A DNA stretch of 64,000 nt from Terriglobus sp. TAA 43 (lineage in GTDB: Bacteria; Acidobacteriota; Terriglobia; Terriglobales; Acidobacteriaceae): positions 744,001-808,000 of the forward strand of contig NZ_JUGR01000001.1 in NCBI RefSeq assembly GCF_000800015.1, given 5' to 3'. The translations under genes and the position numbers were made by a program. Positions 1 to 6,711 of the stretch are shown here, piece after piece (position 1 is the first letter of the stretch; each line of letters begins with the position of its first letter). A model generated the notes under the pieces. It did not search any database, had not been told where the DNA came from, and saw only the letters and a list, made by a program, of their open reading frames with translations.

Positions 1-1
1 T

Positions 2-478
2 CAAACCACCGTCAACGTATCCGACGGCCTGCTCTACACCTCCATCGCCACGCCTGTTGGCATGTACGCATGGGGCAAGATCAAAGGCGACGAGCGCTCC
101 CGTGAAACCGGCATCCTCGCCTCCCAGGCCTTGGCGGAAGCGTATGCCGTCGGCGAACTCGTGAAAGTCGTCACCTTCCGGGAACGTCCCAACATCGACA
201 ACGCAAGAGGCGATTTCTTCTCGGCCCCATCCAAACTGGATTCGTCCTTCATTTCGGGCCATAGCGTCATCGCGTGGTCATCCGCCGCAGTCATCGCAGG
301 CGAATACCACAATCCCTGGGCGCAGCTCGGCATCTACACAGCAGCAACCGGCGTGAGCCTCACCCGCGTCCTCGGTCAGCAACACTTCCCTTCCGACGTC
401 CTGATCGGCTCCAGCGTGGGCTGGCTGATCGGCCACTACGTCTATCGAGCCCACCACCATGTTCCCCGCAGGAAATAG
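2..478 (+). CDS. PAP2-family phosphatase (5' truncated by window edge)
   Basis: C-terminal part of a type 2 phosphatidic acid phosphatase (PAP2) superfamily protein; these hydrolyse lipid phosphates or pyrophosphates, usually at the membrane. The open frame runs in from the window start, so the true start is upstream; the first ATG inside the window (62) is not at a domain boundary. The three family motifs are visible in order: K-V-V-T-F-R-E-R-P (KxxxxxxRP), F-I-S-G-H-S (the SGH motif) and L-T-R-V-L-G-Q-Q-H-F-P-S-D (R-x5-H-x3-D). Hydrophobic stretches between and after the motifs fit membrane helices. The gene ends about 20 bp before a strong hairpin terminator and converges on atpE. Substrate cannot be deduced. 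Confidence 0.85.
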   Translation, partial: QTTVNVSDGLLYTSIATPVGMYAWGKIKGDERSRETGILASQALAEAYAVGELVKVVTFRERPNIDNARGDFFSAPSKLDSSFISGHSVIAWSSAAVIAGEYHNPWAQLGIYTAATGVSLTRVLGQQHFPSDVLIGSSVGWLIGHYVYRAHHHVPRRK

Positions 479-496
479 CGCGTCTTCGAAAACAGA

Positions 497-530
497 AAAG
501 CCCTCGCCGAAGCGAGGGCTTTCTAAACCG
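497..530. terminator. Bidirectional hairpin terminator between PAP2 gene and atpE
   Basis: An 11-bp perfect stem (AAAGCCCTCGC, loop CGAA, GCGAGGGCTTT) lies between two convergent genes. Short T tracts on both sides of the stem let it serve the PAP2 gene on the plus strand and the atp operon on the minus strand. Confidence 0.8.
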
Positions 531-547
531 CGATCGCGGCAGGCTGC

Positions 548-853
548 TTACGCAACCTTGAGGAAGATGATCACGAACGTGAACAGAGCCAGCGATTCGA
601 TGAAGGCCAGGCCGAGGATGAGGAACGTGAAGATCGCCGGACGTGCGCCGGGGTTGCGAGCAACAGCCTCAGCAGCCGAAGCGGTCGCCTTGCCCTGTGC
701 CAGGCCGCAAAGACCAGCAGCCAGAGCCATGCCGATACCGGCAGCGATGTAGAACAGTCCCTTAGCGGATGCATCAGCACCGGTCTGCGCGAACACCGGC
801 GATGCGATCAGCAACGTAGCCAGCGTCATAAATACATACTTCATAACCTTCAT
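548..853 (-). CDS. atpE: F-type ATP synthase subunit c
   Basis: Proteolipid c subunit of the Fo rotor ring. 101 residues: an N-terminal hydrophobic leader ending in P-V-F-A-Q (residues about 4-23) that looks like a signal peptide, then the usual two-helix hairpin. The polar loop is A-R-N-P (about residues 65-68) and the ion-binding carboxylate is Glu86 in F-I-E-S. Gln53 in helix 1 and Ser87 next to the glutamate are further polar residues near the expected ion site. A TTGGAG ribosome-binding site lies 7 nt before the chosen ATG. Last gene of the minus-strand atpZ-atpI-atpB-atpE operon, separated from atpB by about 190 bp containing two hairpins. Confidence 0.95.
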   Translation of the reverse strand: MKVMKYVFMTLATLLIASPVFAQTGADASAKGLFYIAAGIGMALAAGLCGLAQGKATASAAEAVARNPGARPAIFTFLILGLAFIESLALFTFVIIFLKVA

Positions 854-998
854 GGTCGTACTCCAATATCTCCAAAGTGCCGAATGAGTTGGTGGTTGAG
901 GTTCACCGTGCTGACCCCCTCACGCTTATTCGGATGAAACCCATCGATAGCGGAGACTGCTCCATCGACGTCAAACTTAGTCTTCTACCATTCGGTAG

Positions 999-1037
999 CT
1001 CAGGGCTTTAGCCCTGAGTGGTCCGCATGAGCGGACC
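999..1037 (-). repeat. Two adjacent hairpins in the atpB-atpE spacer
   Basis: Two perfect stem-loops sit side by side: CTCAGGGC-ttta-GCCCTGAG (999-1018) and GGTCCGC-atga-GCGGACC (1020-1037). They lie just downstream of the atpB stop and are not followed by a T run on the minus strand. I infer RNA processing or 3'-end protection rather than termination, which would help express atpE at higher level than atpB. Confidence 0.6.
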
Positions 1038-1046
1038 AGCTCAATC

Positions 1047-1778
1047 CTAGTGCTCGTGGCTGACAGCCAGGCTCAGATAAATCGTCGACAGCAGCATGAA
1101 CACATACGCCTGAATGATCGACACGCCAAGGTGAAGTCCCAGGAACACAAGCGGCACACCGATCGGCACCAGCGAGAAGAACGCCAGCGTCACCAGGTCA
1201 CCCGCAAACATGTTCGCGTAAAGACGAACCGTCAGCGACAGAACACGTGCGCAGTGCGAAACGATTTCGATGATGAACATCAGCGGAGCCAGCCACCACA
1301 CCGGTCCAAGGAACTGCTTGATGTAGCCAGCGCCGTTCGAGCGGATGCCATGGTAGTGGTAGTAGATGAACGTCACCAGCGCAATGCCAAGTGGCACCAC
1401 CGGGTTCGACGTCGGCGACATCAGCCCCGGAATCAGTCCCAGCAGGTTCATCACCAGGATGAACAGCAGCAGCACCGACAGGTAGCCCACAAACTTTTCG
1501 TAGCCGTGGCCCACAATGCTCTCAGCCTGTCCGGAGACAAACTCGTGCACCATCTCAGCCGAGTGAGCAATGCCATTCGGCTTGTCCACGCTCAGGCTGG
1601 CCCGCACCGCCACAAAGTATGCAATCAGCAGCAGTCCAACGATGATCTCCATCGCAACTGCGTTTGAAATCGGGGCCTCGGGGAAGACCACCTTCACGTG
1701 CAAAGCACGCAGCAGCGCATCCACCGGACCGGCGAAATGCGCATTCAAAAATCGAGTGAAAACGAGCTGTTCCGGCAT
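1047..1778 (-). CDS. atpB: F-type ATP synthase subunit a
   Basis: Stator subunit a of Fo, forming the proton half-channels against the c-ring. 243 residues with about five to six membrane helices. The essential arginine is Arg185 in L-T-V-R-L-Y-A-N-M-F-A-G-D, and the motif M-N-L-L-G-L-I-P-G is at about residues 110-118. The C-terminal half matches the family over its expected span. It follows the small membrane protein at 1826-2266 and precedes atpE on the same strand. Subunit b, delta and the F1 genes are not adjacent: the next gene beyond atpE is convergent. Confidence 0.95.
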   Translation of the reverse strand: MPEQLVFTRFLNAHFAGPVDALLRALHVKVVFPEAPISNAVAMEIIVGLLLIAYFVAVRASLSVDKPNGIAHSAEMVHEFVSGQAESIVGHGYEKFVGYLSVLLLFILVMNLLGLIPGLMSPTSNPVVPLGIALVTFIYYHYHGIRSNGAGYIKQFLGPVWWLAPLMFIIEIVSHCARVLSLTVRLYANMFAGDLVTLAFFSLVPIGVPLVFLGLHLGVSIIQAYVFMLLSTIYLSLAVSHEH

Positions 1779-1825
1779 GATTCTTTCTTGTCGGCCTGAG
1801 CCTTTGAAAACTTTGTCTGATGCTC

Positions 1826-2266
1826 CTAAATCGTGCCGCTACGCAACAGCCGCAAGCCTTCGATCGTCAGTGCAATTACACCCATCGCAAGACCCGCCGC
1901 AAGTGCCAGCGCGGAGCCATTCAGATACTTAAGGCTAACATACAGAACGCCCACGACGACGAATAAACGGAGAAAGAACCCCACCAGCGCGAACCCAATC
2001 GAAGGCCTCCGCGCACCCACAATATGCTCGCCCGGCAGCGGCTCCATCTTCGCCGTCAACGCGGCCATCAAACGCCGCCACTCCCACAATCCGCTACCCG
2101 CAATCGCCGCACCAATCAGCAGCAAAAGCGCCGACCGCCAGCCGCCCTTAACCCACGCTGGAATCACGCACACGGCCGCCATCACGGCCACAATCTTCAC
2201 TGCACGCGCAATCACTTCGCGCGCATCCGCGTCCGTAAAACCCGCGGGAATCTCTGTTGGTTCCAC
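1826..2266 (-). CDS. atpI: AtpI-like membrane protein of the ATP synthase operon
   Basis: 146-residue protein with four likely membrane helices (about residues 24-40, 46-62, 90-110 and 118-135), placed between atpZ and atpB, the usual position of atpI/uncI. AtpI proteins assist c-ring assembly or ion supply. The start is a GTG that immediately follows the TAA stop of atpZ (TAAGTG), indicating translational coupling. Sequence similarity to AtpI is weak by eye, so the call rests mainly on topology and position. Confidence 0.65.
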   Translation of the reverse strand: MEPTEIPAGFTDADAREVIARAVKIVAVMAAVCVIPAWVKGGWRSALLLLIGAAIAGSGLWEWRRLMAALTAKMEPLPGEHIVGARRPSIGFALVGFFLRLFVVVGVLYVSLKYLNGSALALAAGLAMGVIALTIEGLRLLRSGTI

Positions 2267-2515
2267 TTAATTGTTGTCCTTCATATACTTCTGCGCGGTC
2301 TGGAAGATCTTGATAAACCCGCCAACGGCGCCAATCACAATGCCGACAATGCCGCCGTAACGAGTGCCATAGTGATGGTCCACCAGCGACCCCAGCAGCC
2401 AACCCACCACGCACCCAATCGGCAGCGCCAGCGCCAGCTGAATCATCGTCTCGGCTTTCACCAGATCGCCCAGCGCGCCCTTCGGTTTACCCGGAATGTT
2501 GCCGTCTCCGCTCAT
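2267..2515 (-). CDS. atpZ: AtpZ-like small membrane protein
   Basis: 82-residue protein with two membrane helices and the AtpZ/AtpI-family pattern: a conserved stretch around G-C-V-V-G-W-L-L-G-S-L-V-D, then G-G-I-V-G-I-V-I-G-A-V-G-G-F and a charged tail ending K-Y-M-K-D-N-N. AtpZ pairs with AtpI in other bacteria and has been linked to Mg/Ca handling or ATP synthase assembly. The ORF is open further upstream, but the ATG at 2515 is preceded by GGAGG at 2521-2525 (5-nt spacing) and gives a normal-length protein, so I chose it. First gene of the atp operon. Confidence 0.75.
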   Translation of the reverse strand: MSGDGNIPGKPKGALGDLVKAETMIQLALALPIGCVVGWLLGSLVDHHYGTRYGGIVGIVIGAVGGFIKIFQTAQKYMKDNN

Positions 2516-2602
2516 CGCGACCTCCATTACATCACGCCGCCCCGCAACCCCGCATAGCGACACACGTTGCACCCAACCCCGTCCGCCGCTACGATGTTTC
2601 CC

Positions 2603-2806
2603 ATGAGTACTGACACACCAAAACCAACCGCACCCCGCGCCACCGGCCTCGGCCCCAAGGCGCAGAAGCTGCAGGCCCTCCGCGAAAAGCTGGAAGCCCA
2701 GAAGAACGGCGGCGGCAAGCAGAACTTCAGCCACGGCAACGCTGGCGGCGGCAAGTCCGCATCCGCTGGCTTCAAAAAGACCAGCTTCCAGCGCAAAGCC
2801 ACCTAG
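2603..2806 (+). CDS. Small basic hypothetical protein
   Basis: 67 residues from the ATG at 2603; ATGs at 2594 and 2567 are in frame and also possible. Composition is biased: an N-terminal Pro/Thr segment, a charged central helix (K-A-Q-K-L-Q-A-L-R-E-K-L-E-A-Q-K) and a Gly/Lys/Ser-rich tail ending F-K-K-T-S-F-Q-R-K-A-T. Such a basic, low-complexity tail could bind nucleic acid, but no family is recognised. It is divergent from atpZ and followed by a hairpin and T run at 2897-2935. Codon usage resembles the neighbours. It could be a real gene or a chance ORF. Confidence 0.5.
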   Translation: MSTDTPKPTAPRATGLGPKAQKLQALREKLEAQKNGGGKQNFSHGNAGGGKSASAGFKKTSFQRKAT

Positions 2807-2992
2807 TGCTTCGCACCGCTCTCGACACGCTTCGCGTGTGTCCTTGCGGAAAGAAGATGGTCACAGACTGGTCATTCTGAGCAACGCGAAGAATCCCGAC
2901 GCACTCGACATCCGCTCGAGTGCGTCGCGCTTTTTGAGCCACCGAGCCAACGAACTTCAAACGCGCAGCGTTTCAAGAACCGTACGAAGTAC
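2806..2992. repeat. Inverted-repeat intergenic element
   Basis: About 34-bp imperfect arms at 2806-2839 and 2959-2992 are inverted copies of each other (right-arm core GCAGCGTTTCAAGAACCGTA; the left arm read in reverse has GAAGCGTGTCGAGAGCGGTG). Between them lies a GTCATTCTGAGC-type repeat (2871-2897) and a 12-bp palindrome. It fills most of the gap between the small basic gene and lysS. No transposase. Confidence 0.55.
2897..2935 (+). terminator. Palindrome with T run, probable terminator
   Basis: A 12-bp perfect stem (CGACGCACTCGA, 7-nt loop, TCGAGTGCGTCG) is followed within 4 nt by TTTTT. It can end transcription of the small basic gene before lysS. It also forms the centre of the larger inverted-repeat element. 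Confidence 0.6.
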
Positions 2993-3034
2993 CAGCGAAT
3001 TTATACTGAGCCTCGTAGAGAAAGAGGCTCACCG

Positions 3035-4834
3035 TTGTTGTTCGCATCCGACTTTGAAGAGCGCCTGTTCAAAGAGCGCCAGGAAAAACTCGACAAGATC
3101 GCCGAATTAGGCGCACAAGCAGGCTTGTCGCGGCTCGAAGCCACTTACCCCAACAGCTTCGCCTTCACCCACACCGCGCCACAGATCATCGGCACCTTCG
3201 CCGACACCACCGGCGAACTCCTCGAAGCCGACAAGCCCCACGTCGCCATCGCAGGCCGAGTGATGGCCCATCGCCGCCAGGGCAAGGCAGGCTTCGCGGT
3301 TCTGCAGAACAACGGCGCACGCATCCAGATCTACGTCCGCAAAGACGACGTTGGCGAACCCGCATTCGAGCTCTACAAACTCCTCGACCTCGGCGACCAC
3401 ATCGGCGTCACCGGCTTCCTCTTCCGCACACGCACCGGCGAACTCACCGTCCACGTTGAATCGCTCACCTTCCTCTCGAAGGCAATGGTCGCGCTCCCCG
3501 ACAAGTTCCACGGCCTCACCGACATCGAACTGCGCTACCGCCAGCGCTACGTCGATCTCTTCATGGACACCGGCGAAGACGCCGCCGAACCGACCACCGA
3601 AGAATCCGTAACGGAGAACGAGAACCCCGAAGCAATCGCCGCAGCAACAGCACCGATGAAGCGCCTCCCCGCACGCGAAGTCTTCGTGAAGCGCGCACAG
3701 GTTCTCAAAGCACTGCGCAAGTTCTTCGACGACCGCGGCTACCTCGAAGTCGAAACGCCCATGATGCAGCCCGTCGCAGGCGGCGCAGCAGCACGCCCGT
3801 TCGTAACGCACCACAATACGCTCGACATGGAACTCTTCCTGCGCATCGCGCCGGAGCTGTACCTGAAGCGCCTGGTCGTCGGTGGCATGGATCGCGTCTA
3901 CGAGATCAATCGCAACTTCCGCAACGAAGGCATCAGCACCCAGCACAACCCCGAATTCACCATGCTGGAGTTCTACCAGGCCTACGCCAACTACCACGAC
4001 CTGATGAACCTCACGGAAGAGATCGTCACCTTCGTAGCCAACGAAGTGAACGGCACCACCGTAGTCGACTTCCCACTGCCAAAGGGCCCGCGCGCAGGCG
4101 AGATGGTCGAGATCGACTTGGGCAAGTGGACCCGCCTTTCCATGAAGGAAGCCATCATCAAGTTCTGGCCGGAATGGCTCACTCCAATCGAACTGTCCGA
4201 TCTTGAGAGCAAAGAAGCGCTCACTCTGAAGCTGAAGAATGCACTCGCTGCAGGCTTCAACGTCGCTACGGAAAATTCATTCGACGACGGCCCCGGAGCA
4301 GAGATTTCGGCAGAGCAAATCGTCGTTGCTAAGGCTCTCAACGCCGTATTTCACGGCCTCAGCAATGCGCCTTTAGGCAAAGCAATCTCCGATGTCTTTG
4401 AGTCTGTCGCCGAACATCACCTCATCCAGCCAACGATCATCTACGACTTCCCACTAGCCGTCTCACCGCTAAGCAAGGTGAAACCAAACGAGCCAGACTG
4501 GACCGAGCGTTTCGAGTTCTACATCGGCGGCTTTGAAATCGGTAACGCCTTCTCCGAGTTGAACGACTCGGAAGACCAGCTACGCCGCTTCGAAGATCAG
4601 ATGACCCAGAAGAACGCGGGCGACGAAGAAGCCAACGACATGGACGAGGACTACGTAAAAGCCCTCCGCTACGGCCTGCCTCCCACCGGCGGCGAAGGCA
4701 TCGGCATCGACCGCCTCACCATGCTCCTAACCGGCTCGCGCTCCATCCGCGACGTCATCCTCTTCCCCCTCCTACGCCCCTCAAAGAAAGCGCAGGACAA
4801 GGAAGACACCAAACAAGCAGAAGAAACAAAGTAA
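3035..4834 (+). CDS. lysS: Lysyl-tRNA synthetase, class II, with two inserts
   Basis: Charges tRNA-Lys with lysine. 599 residues against roughly 500 for typical bacterial LysS. OB-fold anticodon-binding domain at about residues 65-150, then the class II core: motif 1 around 230-260 (E-V-E-T-P-M-M-Q), motif 2 F-R-N-E-G-I-S...H-N-P-E-F-T, and motif 3 G-G-E-G-I-G-I-D-R-L-T. An acidic low-complexity insert occupies about residues 179-213, between R-Y-V-D-L-F-M-D and the A-R-E-V-F-V-K-R helix. A second insert follows W-P-E-W-L-T-P after motif 2. The start is a TTG with an AGAGAAAGAGG purine stretch upstream; no ATG is positioned to replace it. A terminator follows at 4858-4883. Confidence 0.95.
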   Translation: MLFASDFEERLFKERQEKLDKIAELGAQAGLSRLEATYPNSFAFTHTAPQIIGTFADTTGELLEADKPHVAIAGRVMAHRRQGKAGFAVLQNNGARIQIYVRKDDVGEPAFELYKLLDLGDHIGVTGFLFRTRTGELTVHVESLTFLSKAMVALPDKFHGLTDIELRYRQRYVDLFMDTGEDAAEPTTEESVTENENPEAIAAATAPMKRLPAREVFVKRAQVLKALRKFFDDRGYLEVETPMMQPVAGGAAARPFVTHHNTLDMELFLRIAPELYLKRLVVGGMDRVYEINRNFRNEGISTQHNPEFTMLEFYQAYANYHDLMNLTEEIVTFVANEVNGTTVVDFPLPKGPRAGEMVEIDLGKWTRLSMKEAIIKFWPEWLTPIELSDLESKEALTLKLKNALAAGFNVATENSFDDGPGAEISAEQIVVAKALNAVFHGLSNAPLGKAISDVFESVAEHHLIQPTIIYDFPLAVSPLSKVKPNEPDWTERFEFYIGGFEIGNAFSELNDSEDQLRRFEDQMTQKNAGDEEANDMDEDYVKALRYGLPPTGGEGIGIDRLTMLLTGSRSIRDVILFPLLRPSKKAQDKEDTKQAEETK

Positions 4835-4857
4835 CGACAACCAAAAGCAAACGATAA

Positions 4858-4883
4858 GAAACGGCCTCGCAAGAGGCCGTTTC
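4858..4883 (+). terminator. lysS terminator
   Basis: Perfect 11-bp stem GAAACGGCCTC, loop GCAA, GAGGCCGTTTC, 24 bp after the lysS stop. It also lies downstream of the convergent Rieske gene and may act in both directions. Confidence 0.75.
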
Positions 4884-4923
4884 CTATTCCCACCAAATCA
4901 CAGAGAATACAAACCCCATCAGT

Positions 4924-4991
4924 GAAGCTCGTACGCCCATCAGGTCGTCATCCTGAGCGAAACGAAGTGAAGCCGAAGGACCTGCATTCCT
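4924..4991. repeat. 68-bp direct repeat, copy A
   Basis: Copy A of a direct repeat with core CGTCATCCTGAGCGAAACGA, beginning GAAGCTCGTACGCCC and ending CTGCATTCCT. Copy B lies at 5366-5434 on the other side of the Rieske gene. The core matches a dispersed intergenic repeat type known from acidobacterial genomes. Confidence 0.75.
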
Positions 4992-5031
4992 ATCCCTCAC
5001 TACGATGCCACTGGAAAGCAAGAAAGCGCCC

Positions 5032-5340
5032 TCAGGCCAAATCCACCAAAACATCTTCCCCGTCCACGCGAACAGGAAACACATCCACATGCCCCTTCTC
5101 TTCAGGGCAATTCCCCGTACTCACCTCAAAACCCCACGCATGCCAGGGACAAACCACGCGATCCCCTTCCACCCAGCCTTCTCCAAGAGGTCCGCGCCGA
5201 TGCGGGCACCAGTTATCCATGGCATGCAGTTCCCCGCCGATATTCGCAAGACAAACATCCACACCCTGCGCCTCAAACTGCCCCACCGTACCCGGCTGCG
5301 GCACATCCCCCGCCGCACACAAACGAACCCACTGCGCCAT
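5032..5340 (-). CDS. Rieske [2Fe-2S] ferredoxin-like protein
   Basis: 102-residue single-domain Rieske protein. The cluster ligands are C-P-H (about residues 45-47) and C-P-W-H (about 64-67), 16 residues apart, which is the ferredoxin-type spacing of ring-hydroxylating dioxygenase ferredoxins and the NirD small subunit. There is no signal peptide or membrane anchor, so it is a cytoplasmic electron carrier. A GAGGAG site lies about 7 nt before the ATG. It stands alone: no oxygenase, nitrite reductase or ferredoxin reductase gene is next to it, so the partner is unknown. It is flanked on both sides by copies of a 68-bp direct repeat. Confidence 0.9.
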   Translation of the reverse strand: MAQWVRLCAAGDVPQPGTVGQFEAQGVDVCLANIGGELHAMDNWCPHRRGPLGEGWVEGDRVVCPWHAWGFEVSTGNCPEEKGHVDVFPVRVDGEDVLVDLA

Positions 5341-5365
5341 CCAAAACTCCTCATTCCATCCTAGC

Positions 5366-5434
5366 GAAGCTCATACGCCCGTAAGGGCCGTCATCCTGAA
5401 CGAAGCGAAGCGGAGCTGAAGGATCTGCTTTCCT
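5366..5434. repeat. 68-bp direct repeat, copy B
   Basis: Second copy of the repeat at 4924-4991, same orientation, differing at scattered positions with one extra base near the middle. It begins GAAGCTCATACGCCC, contains CGTCATCCTGAACGAAGCGA and ends CTGCTTTCCT. Confidence 0.75.
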
Positions 5435-5580
5435 CCGCACCCTCTACAACGCTTCAGGAAACCGCAACGGATCTGCAGCCACAACCTGTCAAGCCCTAAA
5501 CCATCCAACTCCAACAAATCAAAAGAAATACACTTGGCATGGTATTTCCGTTGAACAACTAAAATAGAAACAGAGAGAAA

Positions 5581-5604
5581 AGGGCCGCGCTTTCGCGCGG
5601 CCCT
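5581..5604 (-). terminator. GC-rich hairpin with T run on the minus strand
   Basis: Perfect 10-bp stem AGGGCCGCGC, loop TTTC, GCGCGGCCCT. Read on the minus strand it is followed by TTTTCTCTC, a terminator-like tail. No minus-strand gene ends here, so it may terminate antisense transcription or belong to an unrecognised small RNA. Confidence 0.45.
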
Positions 5605-5617
5605 AACTCCTTTAGAA

Positions 5618-5696
5618 AGACGATTTTGCCCCTAACCCCAATGGGCAGACGATTTTACAGCCACTGAAAACGTAAACCCAATAGAAAGACGATTTT
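5618..5696. repeat. Three copies of AGACGATTTT
   Basis: Copies at 5618-5627, 5647-5656 and 5687-5696. The last two sit in a longer similar context (TAACCCCAATGGGC / TAAACCCAATAGAA before, AC after). Spacing is 29 and 40 bp, that is about three and four helical turns. Could be binding sites upstream of the gene at 5744. Confidence 0.5.
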
Positions 5697-5743
5697 ACGA
5701 AAACAGGGGGGAGGGGGGTACCCACGCGATACCATGGGAAACG

Positions 5744-6658
5744 ATGGCGAAGTCGAAGAAAAAGCAGCAGAACCCACCCAAAACCGTTCAGGTTATCGAT
5801 CCGCGTTGGCTCCTCAAGATGCTCGGCCTCACCATTGGCGCGGCCTTCGTCTGCGCCTATCTGGCAATGGGAGCAATGATCTACATGGGTGCGTGGCAGC
5901 TTGTCCTTCATCCCACGCGCAAGCCGAATGTAGGCACAGGTTTGGCCTCCGAGAAGCTCCGCTTCGGCCCCGATACCAGCGGCCAGCCGCAGCTCTCCGG
6001 CGAATGGATCGCCGCTAACGACCAATCGCCACGCTCCTCCTACGCTGTCCTCTACCTCCGCGGAGCCGACGGCCAACTCGATGCCGGTGACGGCACGCAG
6101 ATCGCCGCCCTACACGACGAGGGACTGAATGTCCTCGCCTTCGACTACCGCGGCTACGGCGAAAGCGCCCAGCGTCCGCATCCCAGCCAGGACCGCATGC
6201 TGGCCGACGCCGTCTCCGCCTGGGAATACCTCACCGGAACACGCCACATCCAACCAGACCACGTGCTGGTCTTCGGTAGCGGCATCGGCGTCTCCATCGG
6301 TACACAACTGCTCCAGAACTACGGTCCCGGCGCAGGCCTGATCGCCTACAACGCCGACCCATCCGTAGAGGCCCGCGTCCGCGCGGATGCCCGCGTACTG
6401 CTCTACCCGATGAGCGTGGTCTTCCACGACGGCTTCCCGCTCGACGGCCTGAAGCACCTCGCAGCCCCCAAGCTGCTGTACACCGTCGGTCCGCTGGACA
6501 AGGCTCGCACTGCCGTCTACCAGAGTGCCGCCGACCCCAAGCTGACCGTCGAGGTCCCCACTCACGACGCCGCCGTGGAGAAGGCCTCACTCGCCCGCTT
6601 CCTGGACAGCACCCTACCCGGTGGCCCCGTGCCGGTGTTGGCACCCACAACGAAATAG
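5744..6658 (+). CDS. Membrane-anchored alpha/beta-hydrolase-like protein lacking the nucleophile serine
   Basis: 304 residues. A basic N-terminus (K-S-K-K-K) and one membrane helix (about residues 23-47) anchor an alpha/beta-hydrolase fold of the ABHD17/Bem46 kind, shown by F-D-Y-R-G-Y-G-E-S (residues 133-141) and the strand-turn-helix L-V-F-G-S-G-I-G-V at 175-183. In active relatives that turn reads G-x-S-x-G; here it is G178-S179-G180-I181-G182, so glycine occupies the nucleophile position. A later G-P-L-D and P-T-H-D are at plausible acid and histidine sites. The protein may be non-catalytic or use the shifted serine. No strong ribosome-binding site is seen; an alternative ATG at 5734 is out of frame. 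DoxX follows 53 bp downstream. Confidence 0.75.
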   Translation: MAKSKKKQQNPPKTVQVIDPRWLLKMLGLTIGAAFVCAYLAMGAMIYMGAWQLVLHPTRKPNVGTGLASEKLRFGPDTSGQPQLSGEWIAANDQSPRSSYAVLYLRGADGQLDAGDGTQIAALHDEGLNVLAFDYRGYGESAQRPHPSQDRMLADAVSAWEYLTGTRHIQPDHVLVFGSGIGVSIGTQLLQNYGPGAGLIAYNADPSVEARVRADARVLLYPMSVVFHDGFPLDGLKHLAAPKLLYTVGPLDKARTAVYQSAADPKLTVEVPTHDAAVEKASLARFLDSTLPGGPVPVLAPTTK

Positions 6659-6711
6659 CTGCAAGAAACACAGCGAAAACACCTTAGCCTGATTTTGAGA
6701 GGTGTGTTTTC

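Larger units (their letters stand above)
5341..5743. other. 403-bp gene-free region with repeats and a hairpin
   Basis: Between the divergent Rieske and alpha/beta-hydrolase-like genes. It holds copy B of the 68-bp repeat, an AT-richer stretch (5500-5580), a GC hairpin at 5581-5604 and three copies of AGACGATTTT (5618-5696). No convincing ORF. The promoter for the plus-strand gene at 5744 must lie here, but no clear -35/-10 pair was identified. Confidence 0.6.

Noticed and set aside
1050-1667. 205-residue plus-strand ORF opposite atpB
   Set aside because: His/Gln/Arg-rich translation typical of the complement of a membrane protein gene; atpB is certain.
3107-3997. 296-residue minus-strand ORF opposite lysS
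   Set aside because: It is antisense to the conserved lysS core, with an odd Cys/Glu/Val/Phe composition that mirrors lysS codon bias; no domain.
4922-5419. 165-residue plus-strand ORF across the Rieske region
   Set aside because: Runs through both direct repeats and opposite the Rieske gene; Pro/Ser/Thr-rich composition is an antisense artefact.
5581-5604. Small-RNA gene ending at the GC hairpin
   Set aside because: Only the terminator-like end is visible; no promoter or conserved body could be identified on the minus strand, so no ncRNA is called.
5612-6076. 154-residue minus-strand ORF ending near the hairpin at 5581
   Set aside because: Considered because the hairpin looks like a minus-strand terminator, but the ORF is antisense to the alpha/beta-hydrolase-like gene and has no recognisable features.
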